Below, one piece after another: positions 45,516 to 53,846 of a stretch of 53,846 nt of DNA. The position numbers were made by a program, and so were the translations under genes. Origin of the DNA: Candidatus Alloenteromonas pullistercoris (GTDB lineage: Bacteria; Bacillota_I; Bacilli_A; RFN20; CAG-826); contig JADINA010000011.1 in NCBI GenBank assembly GCA_017694295.1, positions 1-53,846 on the forward strand, read 5' to 3'. The notes under the pieces are model-generated. The model was given only the letters and a program-made list of their open reading frames with translations, made no database searches and was not told the origin of the DNA. Each line of letters opens with the position of its first letter. Within the stretch, counting starts at the first letter, position 1.

Positions 45516-46090
45516 AGCTCGTCGTCGGGCTTGGCAACCCTGGCATCCAATACGAGGGCACGAGGCATAACGTCGGTTTCGACGTCCTCGACCTTTTCGC
45601 CGATATGTGCCGGGTTGAGTTTGACAAATCCGGCTTTAAAGGATCCTATTGCCTCGTCAATAACCCATCTTTGCCAGATAAGGTCATTTTGCTTAAGCCG
45701 CAGACCTTCATGAACCTTTCCGGGGAAGCGGTTCAGCCGTTGATGGCTTTTTACAAAATTGACGTCGACGATCTGCTCGTCGTTTATGACGATATGGCCT
45801 TAGCCCCCGGATCGATTCGCCTTCGCCCCTCGGGCTCAAGCGGGTCCCATAAGGGGATGCAAAACATCATCGATAGGCTTGGCAGCGAGAAGATCAAACG
45901 CATCCGCGTTGGCATTGGCGAGCCGCCTCATGGTGGGGCCGATTATGTTTTGTCGAAGCCAAGCGGGGAGGAAAAGCGCCTTCTCGAGCTAGCGAAGCAG
46001 GAGGCCGCTTTGGCCATACGCGACTATCTCCTCCATGGCTTTCCTTTCGCCATGAACGCCCACAACCAGGGAAAGAAATCGGCCGGTTAG
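45512..46090 (+). CDS. pth: Peptidyl-tRNA hydrolase
   Basis: Releases peptides from prematurely dropped peptidyl-tRNAs. The 192-residue protein has the VVGLGNPG start, the catalytic His in GTRHNVGFDVLD, and the FMNLSG and GSSGSHKG motifs. Its ATG overlaps the flavodoxin stop by 4 bases. mfd follows at once, as in other Bacilli (pth-mfd). Confidence 0.95.
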   Translation: MKLVVGLGNPGIQYEGTRHNVGFDVLDLFADMCRVEFDKSGFKGSYCLVNNPSLPDKVILLKPQTFMNLSGEAVQPLMAFYKIDVDDLLVVYDDMALAPGSIRLRPSGSSGSHKGMQNIIDRLGSEKIKRIRVGIGEPPHGGADYVLSKPSGEEKRLLELAKQEAALAIRDYLLHGFPFAMNAHNQGKKSAG

Positions 46091-46173
46091 AGGGAAAGAG
46101 TACGGAACTTCTCGATTTAATAAGAAAAAGCGAGGCCTACCGCCGCCTAAAGGAGGGCAAAGGCCGCTTTGTC

Positions 46174-49100
46174 GTGGAGGACACCTTAGGGAGCGGGCTT
46201 CTATTCGCCTCTTTGTATTTGGAGGAAAAGGCTGATTACGCCTTGGTGGCCGCCAACCAATACGCCGCCCAGCGGCTTTATGAGTTCCTCCTCAACTTCC
46301 TAAACGAGGACCAAGTCGTCTTCTTCCCCTCCGACGAATTGCTCCGGGCCGAGGCGTTATCGAGTTCCCGGGAGTTGCTTTCCCAACGGATATACGCGCT
46401 TTACCGCCTTTTGGAGAAGGGCCCGAAAATACTCATCACCCACCCAAGCGCCCTCCTCCGTTTCCTGCCGAGCAGGGAAAACTTCGCCTCCGCCGTCTTG
46501 AAGCTGAAAAAAGGCGACAGCTTTGATCTTGGGGAGCTCAAAAGGCGTCTTGTGGGGTTGGGCTATGAAGGCGTCAACAAGGTCGACCATTCTTTGCAGT
46601 TTGCCTCCCGCGGTGACATTTTGGATGTTTATACCGTCTCCTCCTCGCTGCCTATCCGCATCGAGTTTTGGGGCGATGAGGTCGATTCGATCCGCCGCTT
46701 CGACCCAAGCACCCAGCAGACGATAGAGGAAATAGGCGAAGCCGCCATCCTCCCCTCTTCCGATATATTCCTGAGCGACCTTGAAAAGGAGAGGCTATTC
46801 GAAAGGATAGACGAGGAAAAGAAAAAGACGCTGCAGGTCCTTAAGCCTGAATTAGGCTCGTCGGTAGAGGCGCTTGTAAGCGACGTCAAGGCCCGTTTCT
46901 CCGACCACGATTACCGTCCATCGCTATACAAATACTTAAGCTACTTAGAACCTCATCATTCGGTGTTGGAGTATTTTTCGCCAAAAACAGTTTATATTTG
47001 CAACGATTCCTCTTTCCTTTCCTCCTATGAATTGCTGCAAAAAGAAGCTTCGAACTACTTATCCGATTTGCTTTTGCAAGGGCTTTGCCTAACCAACGTC
47101 CATCAATATATGTCGTTTAAGGAGGCGGTCCCGCCTTCTTTGAAACTGCTTAGGGGCGAATCCTTCTCCACCAGCTCCTCCGACGTCGTTTTCCAAGCCC
47201 ATAAAATCGCCATAACCGGGAAGTCGCTTTCTAGCGTTTTGCCTAGCATCCAAAGCTATTTGACCTCTAACGACAAGGTCCTCCTTTGCCTGCCCGAGGC
47301 CCATCAGGAGAAGGTGGTCAAGCAATTCCTCGACGAAGCCAAAATCGCTTACGAAGACGTCGAGGGACTTTCCTTGCCTGTTGGCCGGGTTGGCTTTTCC
47401 CGTTCGGCGTTAAGCGAAGGCTTCGAGGTGCCAAGCCTTTCCGTCGCCTGTCTTTCCTCCAACGAGCTTTTCGGCAAGCGGATAGTTGCCTCGCGCTTCA
47501 CCTCCAGATTCAAAGACGCGACCATCCTCCGTTCCTATGAGGACCTTCGCCCCGGAGACTATGTAGTCCATGAATACCACGGCATTGGCCAGTTCCTCGA
47601 TATCCAAACCTTGGAAACCGACCCCGGGATCCATCGCGATTTTCTCCACATTGCCTACGCCAACAATGAATACCTTTATGTTCCGCTTGAGCAATTCCGG
47701 CTCGTTAGGAAATACGCCGGGCGCGAGGGGGCGGTTCCTAAGCTTTCCCATCTTTCCTCCAAGGAATGGGAGAAAAAGAAGAAGCGGATCAAGGAAAGGA
47801 TCAACGAGCTGGCCGACCGCCTTCTTACCCTTTATGGGGAAAGGGCCAAGCAACGCGGCTTCGCCTTTTCCAAAGACGACGAGATGCAACGCCAATTCGA
47901 GTCGGAGTTCCCCCATCAGCTAACCGACGACCAGCAAAAGGCGGTTGATGCCATTAAGGATGACATGGAAAGCCCGGTCATCATGGATCGCCTTATATGC
48001 GGGGACGTCGGCTTTGGCAAAACCGAAGTCGCCTTCCGGGCCGCCTTCAAGGCCATCGACTCCGGCAAACAGGTCGCTTTGCTTTGCCCAACCACCCTTT
48101 TGGCCAGGCAGCATTATGAGGTGGCCTTGGAAAGGTTTTCCTCCTTCGGGGTCAGGATCGCCTTGTTCAGCCGCCTCGTCCCCGAATCGATCCAAAAGCA
48201 AAACATCAAGAAGATAGCCGACGGGGATATTGACTTGATAATCGGCACCCATCGCCTCCTTTCAAAGGACTTCGTCTTCAAAGACCTTGGCTTGCTTATA
48301 GTCGATGAGGAGCAGCGGTTTGGGGTTGAGCAGAAGGAACGGATCAAGGAGATGAAGAAGGACGTCGACGTCTTGACGCTTTCCGCCACCCCGATCCCGA
48401 GGACGCTTCAGATGTCGCTTGTCGGGATAAGGCCGATGTCGGAAATCAACACCGCCCCATCCTCAAGGATGCCGATACAAACTTACGTTACCCCTTATTC
48501 CCCCTCCGTCGTCGACGAGCTGATCGGACGCGAACTCGCTAGGGGAGGGCAGGTTTTCTACGTCCACAACAAAGTCATGACCATCTACTCGACGGCTTAT
48601 AAAATCAGCTCGCGCAACCCCGAGGCCAACGTCGGGGTGGTCCACGGGCAAATGGACAAGGACCAGATCGAGGAGGTGATGGAGAAGTTCTACGATGGCC
48701 AATTGAACGTCTTGGTTTGTACCTCCATCGTCGAAAACGGCATCGACATACCAAACGCCAACATGATCATCGTCGAGGACGCCGACACCTTCGGCCTTTC
48801 CCAGCTTTACCAAATAAAGGGAAGGGTGGGGCGAGGTGAAAGGATCGCCTATGCCTGTTTGATGTATCGGCCCCGCAAAACGATGAACGAGGACGCCCAC
48901 AAAAGGCTTCAGGCCATCCAGGAATTCACCGAACTCGGCTCAGGTTATAAAATCGCCCAAAGGGATTTGATGATCCGGGGGGCCGGGGACATATTGGGCC
49001 CAGAGCAAGCCGGCTTCATCGATTCGGTCGGCCTCGATTTGTATTTGAAGATGCTCAACGAAGCCGTCGAAAGCAAAAAAGAGGGCAAGGAAGAGGAGCC

Positions 49101-49575
49101 GGTTAAGCCGAAGAAGCTATTCAACATCGACGCCTACATCCCCAAGGAATACGCCAACCAATCGGATAAGCTTGAGCTATACCAGGAACTTGAAAAGATC
49201 AAAGACGAAAAGTCGCTTGCCCGCTTTGGCAAAAAGCTCCGCGACATATACGGGCGGCTTCCCGACGAGGTTTCCTTACTTCTTCTTAAGGCGAGAGTCG
49301 ACATCCTCGCCTCCTCGGAGGAGTTTCTCTCGGTTAAGGAGGAGGGTAGCACCATCTACGTCACCCTCTCCGATCGCTTTTCCAGGATTTCCGGAATCGG
49401 GACGGAGCTATTCAATGCCTTAGCCCCGCATTTGAACTACCTTTCGGTTTCCTTCGTCGACAAAAAACTCGTCATCCGCGTCTACAAAAAAGGCAAAACC
49501 GACCTCGAATGGATCCAATTGCTCGAGAAGGTCGTGACCCTCATTGGCAAAGTATATCGTTCGCACGTCAATTGA
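46174..49575 (+). CDS. mfd: Transcription-repair coupling factor Mfd
   Basis: Superfamily 2 translocase that removes stalled RNA polymerase and recruits UvrA. Domains in order: UvrB-like N-terminal region, the RNA polymerase interaction domain with RPGDYVVHEYHGIGQF, the RecG-like helicase with Walker A GDVGFGKTEVA and DEEQRFGVEQKE, and the C-terminal TRCF domain. From the GTG at 46174 the protein has 1,133 residues, but the open frame continues upstream into pth with Mfd-like residues (LLDLIRKSEAYRRLKEGKG) and no ATG, GTG or TTG. The natural start may be the ACG at 46102, with GAGGGAAAG just upstream. I give the GTG as the first conventional start. Confidence 0.93.
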   Translation: MEDTLGSGLLFASLYLEEKADYALVAANQYAAQRLYEFLLNFLNEDQVVFFPSDELLRAEALSSSRELLSQRIYALYRLLEKGPKILITHPSALLRFLPSRENFASAVLKLKKGDSFDLGELKRRLVGLGYEGVNKVDHSLQFASRGDILDVYTVSSSLPIRIEFWGDEVDSIRRFDPSTQQTIEEIGEAAILPSSDIFLSDLEKERLFERIDEEKKKTLQVLKPELGSSVEALVSDVKARFSDHDYRPSLYKYLSYLEPHHSVLEYFSPKTVYICNDSSFLSSYELLQKEASNYLSDLLLQGLCLTNVHQYMSFKEAVPPSLKLLRGESFSTSSSDVVFQAHKIAITGKSLSSVLPSIQSYLTSNDKVLLCLPEAHQEKVVKQFLDEAKIAYEDVEGLSLPVGRVGFSRSALSEGFEVPSLSVACLSSNELFGKRIVASRFTSRFKDATILRSYEDLRPGDYVVHEYHGIGQFLDIQTLETDPGIHRDFLHIAYANNEYLYVPLEQFRLVRKYAGREGAVPKLSHLSSKEWEKKKKRIKERINELADRLLTLYGERAKQRGFAFSKDDEMQRQFESEFPHQLTDDQQKAVDAIKDDMESPVIMDRLICGDVGFGKTEVAFRAAFKAIDSGKQVALLCPTTLLARQHYEVALERFSSFGVRIALFSRLVPESIQKQNIKKIADGDIDLIIGTHRLLSKDFVFKDLGLLIVDEEQRFGVEQKERIKEMKKDVDVLTLSATPIPRTLQMSLVGIRPMSEINTAPSSRMPIQTYVTPYSPSVVDELIGRELARGGQVFYVHNKVMTIYSTAYKISSRNPEANVGVVHGQMDKDQIEEVMEKFYDGQLNVLVCTSIVENGIDIPNANMIIVEDADTFGLSQLYQIKGRVGRGERIAYACLMYRPRKTMNEDAHKRLQAIQEFTELGSGYKIAQRDLMIRGAGDILGPEQAGFIDSVGLDLYLKMLNEAVESKKEGKEEEPVKPKKLFNIDAYIPKEYANQSDKLELYQELEKIKDEKSLARFGKKLRDIYGRLPDEVSLLLLKARVDILASSEEFLSVKEEGSTIYVTLSDRFSRISGIGTELFNALAPHLNYLSVSFVDKKLVIRVYKKGKTDLEWIQLLEKVVTLIGKVYRSHVN

Positions 49576-49686
49576 TTTTCGATAAAAGCATCCGCTTTTT
49601 GCGCGGTTTATTTATTTTTTCGAAAGTCTTTTGCCTCTTTTATGGCAACTTTTCCCTTCTTCGGTTCCCTTTTACCAAAGGGAATG

Positions 49687-49695
49687 TGGTAAACT
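49687..49695 (+). promoter_or_regulatory. Predicted extended -10 of rqcP
   Basis: TGGTAAACT, with the -10 hexamer ending seven bases before the rqcP ATG, so transcription would start at about the start codon. A TCCCTTTTACCAAAGGGA hairpin overlaps it and may end mfd transcription. Confidence 0.4.
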
Positions 49696-49702
49696 ATTTC
49701 CG

Positions 49703-49966
49703 ATGCGGATCGATAAGTTTCTCAAGGTGTCGCGCCTAATCAAACGTCGGGAGTTGGCCAAAGCCCTTTGCGAGGCCGGCGACGTCAAAATCAACGGCAA
49801 GGCGGCCAAGCCCAGCAGCGAGGTCAAAGAAGGCGATGTCCTCGAAATCCATATCGGTCGGCACATTATCGAAGCCCGGGCGAAGGAGCTAAGGATGTCC
49901 GCCCTCAAATCCCAGGCCGAGAGCATGTACGAGATAACCAAAGACCAGATCGTCGGTTTGGCTTAA
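49703..49966 (+). CDS. rqcP: RqcP, S4-domain ribosome quality-control factor
   Basis: An 87-residue S4 (Hsp15/YabO-like) protein. In Bacillus RqcP works with RqcH on stalled 50S subunits, helping add C-terminal alanine tails. The S4 core MRIDKFLKVSRLIKRRELAK...AGDVKINGKAAKPS is clear. The ATG at 49703 gives the normal N-terminus; a longer frame from 49631 does not. There is no Shine-Dalgarno sequence. It lies between mfd and tilS, the conserved yabO position. Confidence 0.88.
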   Translation: MRIDKFLKVSRLIKRRELAKALCEAGDVKINGKAAKPSSEVKEGDVLEIHIGRHIIEARAKELRMSALKSQAESMYEITKDQIVGLA

Positions 49967-49981
49967 ATCGGAGGAAGAACA

Positions 49982-51241
49982 ATGCTTGATTACAAATTCG
50001 AGAAAAACGCGACCTACCTCGTCGCCGGGACCTATGGGCCCGATTCGATGGCTTTGATCGATATGCTTCGCCATGAGGCGGGGCGTTTCGTAGTCTGCGC
50101 GGTCAATTACCACAAATTCGACGAATCCAACGCCGACTTCTCCTCGCTTGAGGCCTATTGCCGCGAAAACGGACTTGAATTCCGCGGGCTCGACACCGAC
50201 GTGCTGTCGGAGAAGCTCCGTTACCACGATGGCGACGACTTCAAGGAATGGGCCCGTAACACCCGTTATCGCTTCTTCAAGGAAATCTATGCCCGGGAAA
50301 ACGCCGCCGCCTTGTTTTTGGCCCATCAGCAAGACGACCTCATTGAGACCTATTTGCTCCAGAAGCAGCGCAAGGCCGACCTCGCCCATTATGGCTTAGC
50401 CCCGGTTTCGACGGTCGAGGGGATGATCGTCGTCAGGCCGCTTCTAAATTTCTCGAAGCAGGATCTATTGGATTACAACGCCGAAAACCGCGTTCCCTAT
50501 TCCTCCTTCGATTCCTCCTTCCAAGACCAGTTCACCCGCAACCCGATTCGGCGCGACGTCATTTCCAAGCTTTCCGAGATCGATCGCGACAATATCCTTG
50601 AGGAGATGAGGGCGGCCAATGACGAGACCATCCGCCTCGCCCAAAACATCAAAGAAAAGGTCGACGAGGGGGAGGAACTCGACATCCGCGGGCTCATCGC
50701 CCTTCCGAAAGACGAGTTCGTCTCAACCTTGGTCCGCTTTGTCTCGAAAACGGACTCGGCGGTCAACCTGAAGGCCGAGGATATTGCCGGCATCCGGAAG
50801 ATGTGCCTCGCCCCCCAGCCCAATTTGACCTACAAGCTTTCCCCAACCACCTTCGTCATCAAGGAATACGACGTCATCACCATCGGCCACGATCCCGACG
50901 AATTGCCTTATTCCTATACTTTGGAAAAGCCCGGAGTCCTCGACGTCGACGCCTTCTACCTCGATTTCTCGATGGGCGCGGAGGATCGCAACATCCACGC
51001 CGAGGATTATCCGTTGACGATCCGCTCGGTTTTGCCCGCCGACACCTATGTCGTCCATGGCTATCTTGAGCCGATCCGCCGCCTGTATTCGGTTTGGAAA
51101 ATGCCCTTGGCCCTAAGGTCTATTTGGCCGGTTTTCCTCAATAAGGAAGGGAAGGTCATATACGTCCCGACTTTCCGGGCCGACTTCCGCGAATACCACA
51201 CCTCCGTCCTCCGCATCAAAATTGCCGAAAACAAGAAATAA
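49982..51241 (+). CDS. tilS: tRNA(Ile) lysidine synthetase-like protein, divergent PP-loop
   Basis: TilS converts C34 to lysidine in tRNAIle(CAU), needed to read AUA. The 419-residue protein has the N-terminal PP-loop ATPase fold, the HQQDDLIETYLL segment (canonical HHADDQAET), and a C-terminal domain with YTLEKPGVL. The PP-loop, usually SGGxDS, reads GTYGPDSM (residues 16-23): the first Ser and one Gly are replaced. Gene order mfd-rqcP-tilS-ftsH supports the call. GGAGG precedes the ATG. The altered motif may still bind ATP through the Gly-Pro-Asp-Ser part. Confidence 0.82.
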   Translation: MLDYKFEKNATYLVAGTYGPDSMALIDMLRHEAGRFVVCAVNYHKFDESNADFSSLEAYCRENGLEFRGLDTDVLSEKLRYHDGDDFKEWARNTRYRFFKEIYARENAAALFLAHQQDDLIETYLLQKQRKADLAHYGLAPVSTVEGMIVVRPLLNFSKQDLLDYNAENRVPYSSFDSSFQDQFTRNPIRRDVISKLSEIDRDNILEEMRAANDETIRLAQNIKEKVDEGEELDIRGLIALPKDEFVSTLVRFVSKTDSAVNLKAEDIAGIRKMCLAPQPNLTYKLSPTTFVIKEYDVITIGHDPDELPYSYTLEKPGVLDVDAFYLDFSMGAEDRNIHAEDYPLTIRSVLPADTYVVHGYLEPIRRLYSVWKMPLALRSIWPVFLNKEGKVIYVPTFRADFREYHTSVLRIKIAENKK

Positions 51242-51255
51242 GCAAGCCTTTCGCT

Positions 51256-51283
51256 TTGACAAAACCATTCAATGTAGTAATTT
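51256..51283 (+). promoter_or_regulatory. Predicted ftsH promoter
   Basis: Consensus TTGACA (51256-51261), a 16-base spacer and TAATTT (51278-51283). The leader of about 60 bases holds a stable hairpin (51293-51316) and then AAGGAG (51335-51340). Confidence 0.6.
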
Positions 51284-51292
51284 CCCCTTCGT

Positions 51293-51316
51293 AAGGCCCG
51301 CAAGTCAACGGGCCTT
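51293..51316 (+). other. Hairpin in the ftsH leader
   Basis: A perfect 8-bp stem AAGGCCCG/CGGGCCTT with loop CAAGTCAA, followed by TTGGC rather than a T-run. It may be a weak terminator for tilS or a 5' stabilising structure for ftsH mRNA. Confidence 0.5.
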
Positions 51317-51346
51317 TGGCGAACCAACCCCTTCAAGGAGTAAGCA

Positions 51347-53524
51347 ATGAACGACGGACCAGCACCAAAAAAACGCAGCATATTCAGCGTCATCCTGCCC
51401 TATATCCTCATGGCGGCGACGATCGGCATTTTCATTTGGCTTATCGTTGACAATATGACGGGCAGACCGGTTGAATGGGCTCGCGACTCTTTAGACGATC
51501 GCCTTGGCTATTCCTATAACATCAATGAGGAAACCGGGGAGGCCGAAGGCGACTATCAGCCAAGCGAATCCCTTCCATATCGGGTATACGCCATTGAGGT
51601 GAGCCAAGGCTATAAAGCCGTATCCGTCAATGGCGTCGCCCTCGATTCCAATAACCGCACGACCTATTTCACGGTCATGATCGAGGAGAACCTTTGGTCG
51701 GGCGAGGGCGAAGGCTTCAGCTTCACTTACGATGGCGTCGAAACCACCCACGCCTACTATCAAGACATTTTCACCTACCGGATCGATGAGATAAGGACCA
51801 TCGCTCAGGAACAGGCCCAAGCCGGCCAGCAACCCCTTATCAACCCGAACAACTGCTATGTCCGGATAGTCGATGGCTTCCAGGTGTCCTGGTGGGACTC
51901 CTGGGGACCGACGATCATCATGGTCGGCATCACCTTGCTGCTGGCGCTTTGGCTCATGTCGAGGCTCAACAAGTCGGTTTCGGGGATGAACAACTCCGCC
52001 TTCTCCTTCAATAAATCGCCGGCTAGGAAGGCAAATTCCAAAGTCCGTTTCTCCGATGTCGCAGGCTGCGATGAGGAGAAAGCCGAGATGGTTGAGCTAG
52101 TCGAATATTTGAAGGACCCGCATAAGTACTCCAAATTCGGCGCAAGGCTTCCCAAGGGCGTCTTGCTCATCGGCCCGCCAGGCACCGGCAAAACCTTGCT
52201 TGCCAAGGCCGTCGCCGGGGAAGCGGGGGTTCCCTTCTATTCGATTTCGGGCTCCGACTTTGTCGAGATGTACGTCGGCGTCGGCGCCGGGCGCGTCCGC
52301 GATTTGTTCCGCCGGGCCAAGGAAACGGCCCCCTGCCTTATCTTCATCGACGAAATCGATGCCGTCGGCCGCCAAAGGGGCGCCGGCTTAGGCGGAGGCA
52401 ACGACGAACGCGAGCAAACCCTCAACCAGCTGTTGGTCGAGATGGATGGCTTCGAAGCCAATTCCGGCATCCTCGTCATAGCCGCCACCAACCGCGACGA
52501 CGTCTTGGATCCGGCTCTTCGCCGGGCCGGGCGCTTTGATAGGACCATCACGGTCTCCTTGCCCGATAGGGCTGGCCGGGAAGCCATCTTCAAAGTCCAT
52601 GCTCGCAACAAGATGATCGATCCAAGCGTGGATTTCGGGGCCTTGGCGAAAAGGACCACCGGCTTCTCCGGGGCCGATATCGATAACGTCCTCAACGAGG
52701 CCGCGATCCTGGCCGTTAGGGAAAATAAGCCGCTTATCGACATAAAAGATATCGATGAAGCCATCGATCGGCGCATTTCCGGCCCAGCCAAATCGTCTCG
52801 TTCGATGTCCTCTGAAGAGAGGAAGGAAGTGGCCTACCACGAAGCCGGCCATGCCGTCATCGGCATCAACCTCCCCTTTTCCGACAAAGTGCAGAAGATC
52901 ACTATCATCCCCCGCGGCAACACCGGCGGCCATGTCCTCATGACCCCGGAAGACGACCGTTTCCTGCTTACCAAAAACGAGCTCATCGCCCGCATTACCG
53001 GTTTGCTCGGCGGCCGCACTTCCGAGGAGATATTCTTCCAAGACGTCACCACCGGGGCGAGCAACGACATCGAGCGGGCCACCCGCTTGGCCCGATTGAT
53101 GGTCACCGAGTTCGGCATGTCCGACCTTGGCCCGATCCAATATGAAAAGGATACGGGGTCGGTGTTCCTAGGGCGCGACTACAATTCCACCCAGCGCAAC
53201 TTCTCCACCCAGATCGCCTTCGAGATCGACAAGGCCGTCCGCCGCATCATCGAAGACGCGCATGAGAAGGCCAGGGCGTTGCTGCTTGAGCATAAAGACC
53301 AAGTCATCCTCATCGCCGAGACCCTTCTTGAGAAGGAGACCATCACGGCCGAGGAAATCGAATATCTTTGCGCCCACGGCACTTTGCCCAAAGCCAAACA
53401 AGAATCGGTTATCGTGGCCCCGGTCGTCAAAAACGAGGAAAAACCCGCCATTGCGACAAACGGCCAAGACGAAAAGTCCGAAGCCCCCTCGACAAAAGGG
53501 GACGATGACGGGCACAAAGCCTAA
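51347..53524 (+). CDS. ftsH: ATP-dependent zinc metalloprotease FtsH
   Basis: Membrane-anchored AAA+ protease that removes damaged membrane proteins and short-lived regulators. The 725-residue protein has two membrane helices (about 13-33 and 187-206), Walker A GPPGTGKT (276-283), Walker B IFIDEID, the second region of homology (about 381-399) and the zinc motif HEAGH (498-502) with the third ligand in the ASNDIERA region. The extracellular domain of about 150 residues is longer than in Bacillus. The Lys/Glu/Asp-rich tail is low complexity. AAGGAG precedes the ATG. tilS-ftsH order is conserved in Bacilli, here without hpt between them. Confidence 0.96.
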   Translation: MNDGPAPKKRSIFSVILPYILMAATIGIFIWLIVDNMTGRPVEWARDSLDDRLGYSYNINEETGEAEGDYQPSESLPYRVYAIEVSQGYKAVSVNGVALDSNNRTTYFTVMIEENLWSGEGEGFSFTYDGVETTHAYYQDIFTYRIDEIRTIAQEQAQAGQQPLINPNNCYVRIVDGFQVSWWDSWGPTIIMVGITLLLALWLMSRLNKSVSGMNNSAFSFNKSPARKANSKVRFSDVAGCDEEKAEMVELVEYLKDPHKYSKFGARLPKGVLLIGPPGTGKTLLAKAVAGEAGVPFYSISGSDFVEMYVGVGAGRVRDLFRRAKETAPCLIFIDEIDAVGRQRGAGLGGGNDEREQTLNQLLVEMDGFEANSGILVIAATNRDDVLDPALRRAGRFDRTITVSLPDRAGREAIFKVHARNKMIDPSVDFGALAKRTTGFSGADIDNVLNEAAILAVRENKPLIDIKDIDEAIDRRISGPAKSSRSMSSEERKEVAYHEAGHAVIGINLPFSDKVQKITIIPRGNTGGHVLMTPEDDRFLLTKNELIARITGLLGGRTSEEIFFQDVTTGASNDIERATRLARLMVTEFGMSDLGPIQYEKDTGSVFLGRDYNSTQRNFSTQIAFEIDKAVRRIIEDAHEKARALLLEHKDQVILIAETLLEKETITAEEIEYLCAHGTLPKAKQESVIVAPVVKNEEKPAIATNGQDEKSEAPSTKGDDDGHKA

Positions 53525-53555
53525 TCGAGCAAAGAACCGCCGCCTCAACTAATGC

Positions 53556-53658
53556 GGACCCCATGTCAAGGACACATTAAGAAAACCTCAAATCGCATTG
53601 TAATCGGAGACAATCTTTTGGCCACGGTTTTTTCTAGACTGTCCGAATTACGGGGTCC
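53556..53658. mobile_element. Inverted-repeat element, probable IS3-family remnant or MITE
   Basis: The left end begins GGACCCCATGTCAAGGACA (53556-53574); the right end, read in reverse, begins GGACCCCGTAATTCGGACA (53640-53658). They match at 13 of 19 positions, including GGACCCC and GGACA. The pattern GACCCC...GGACA resembles ends of IS3-family (IS150-group) elements. The 103-bp interior has no open frame. The flanking 30 bases after ftsH and the AT-rich stretch 53659-53846 contain nothing else I can support. Confidence 0.55.
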
Positions 53659-53846
53659 AGTTTAATTTGATCGTTATTCTAATCAAAAAACTTTTGTCGA
53701 TTATCGCGATTTTTCGGCTGCTTCCGATTTCTGCTTTCTAATTTCAACAGAATGATCTGAAACCAAGGTAGAACAAGACAATTAATATAAGAACCATCTG
53801 TTCAGATATTTCGCTTTTTCCGGTTTGATTTTTTCTGATTCAATGG

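Overview
The window is the replication-origin region of a bacterial chromosome, almost certainly from an uncultured, non-sporulating member of the Bacillota (Bacilli, near the Erysipelotrichales/RF39/Mollicutes-like gut lineages). The evidence is the Bacilli-type gene order dnaA-dnaN-S4 gene-recF-gyrB-gyrA on one side and rpmH-rnpA-yidC-jag-mnmE on the other, a Bacillus-style bipartite oriC, parS centromere sites, and a pth-mfd-rqcP-tilS-ftsH cluster. TGA is used as a stop, for example at the end of ispE, so this is not a Mycoplasma-code organism. By eye the coding DNA is about half G+C, with AT-rich intergenic regions. The sporulation genes that interrupt these clusters in Bacillus (spoVG, spoVT, yabP/yabQ, spoIIE) are absent from their usual places. 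Taxonomy is inferred from gene order and protein character only.

Left of the origin (1-29,626) nearly all genes lie on the minus strand; right of it (30,083-53,524) nearly all lie on the plus strand, so most genes are read in the direction of replication. Exceptions are tldD/tldE on the left, and ppdK and a tetR gene on the right.

Layout: 1-593 is non-coding with an 11-bp tandem repeat. 594-5,352 (minus) holds rlmCD, metG, rpmE, an MBL-fold hydrolase and an unknown gene. 5,441-8,175 (plus) is tldD-tldE. 8,223-17,590 (minus) is a tightly packed six-gene operon: MacB-like ABC transporter, CtpE-like P-type ATPase, psuG, TetR regulator, iron alcohol dehydrogenase, and a membrane protein resembling a dead M50 protease. 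17,822-20,783 (minus) is tadA, the SRP RNA, serS and a glycosyltransferase that overlaps gyrA. 20,780-29,626 (minus) is gyrA, gyrB, recF, yaaA, dnaN and dnaA. oriC lies on both sides of dnaA: a DnaA-box cluster upstream, and a basal unwinding element (two DnaA boxes, GC spacer, DnaA-trios) between dnaA and dnaN.

30,083-38,970 (plus) is rpmH, rnpA, yidC, khpB(jag), mnmE, tatD, rnmV, rsmA, ispE, glmU and a small beta-repeat protein, with two parS sites near the start of rnmV. 39,619-44,662 holds ppdK, an FGGY sugar kinase and a TetR regulator. 44,949-53,524 (plus) is a flavodoxin, pth, mfd, rqcP, tilS and ftsH. The window ends in an AT-rich tail with a 103-bp inverted-repeat element that looks like an IS3-family remnant.

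Most genes are housekeeping (replication, tRNA and rRNA modification, translation quality control, membrane insertion and proteolysis, cell-wall and isoprenoid precursors). The most unusual points are a YidC made as a lipoprotein with an ectodomain of about 275 residues, the six-gene transporter/PsuG operon ending in a degenerate M50-like protein, an mfd frame with no normal start at its expected N-terminus, several genes that look leaderless, divergent motifs in TilS and RnpA, and natural gyrase residues matching quinolone-resistance changes.
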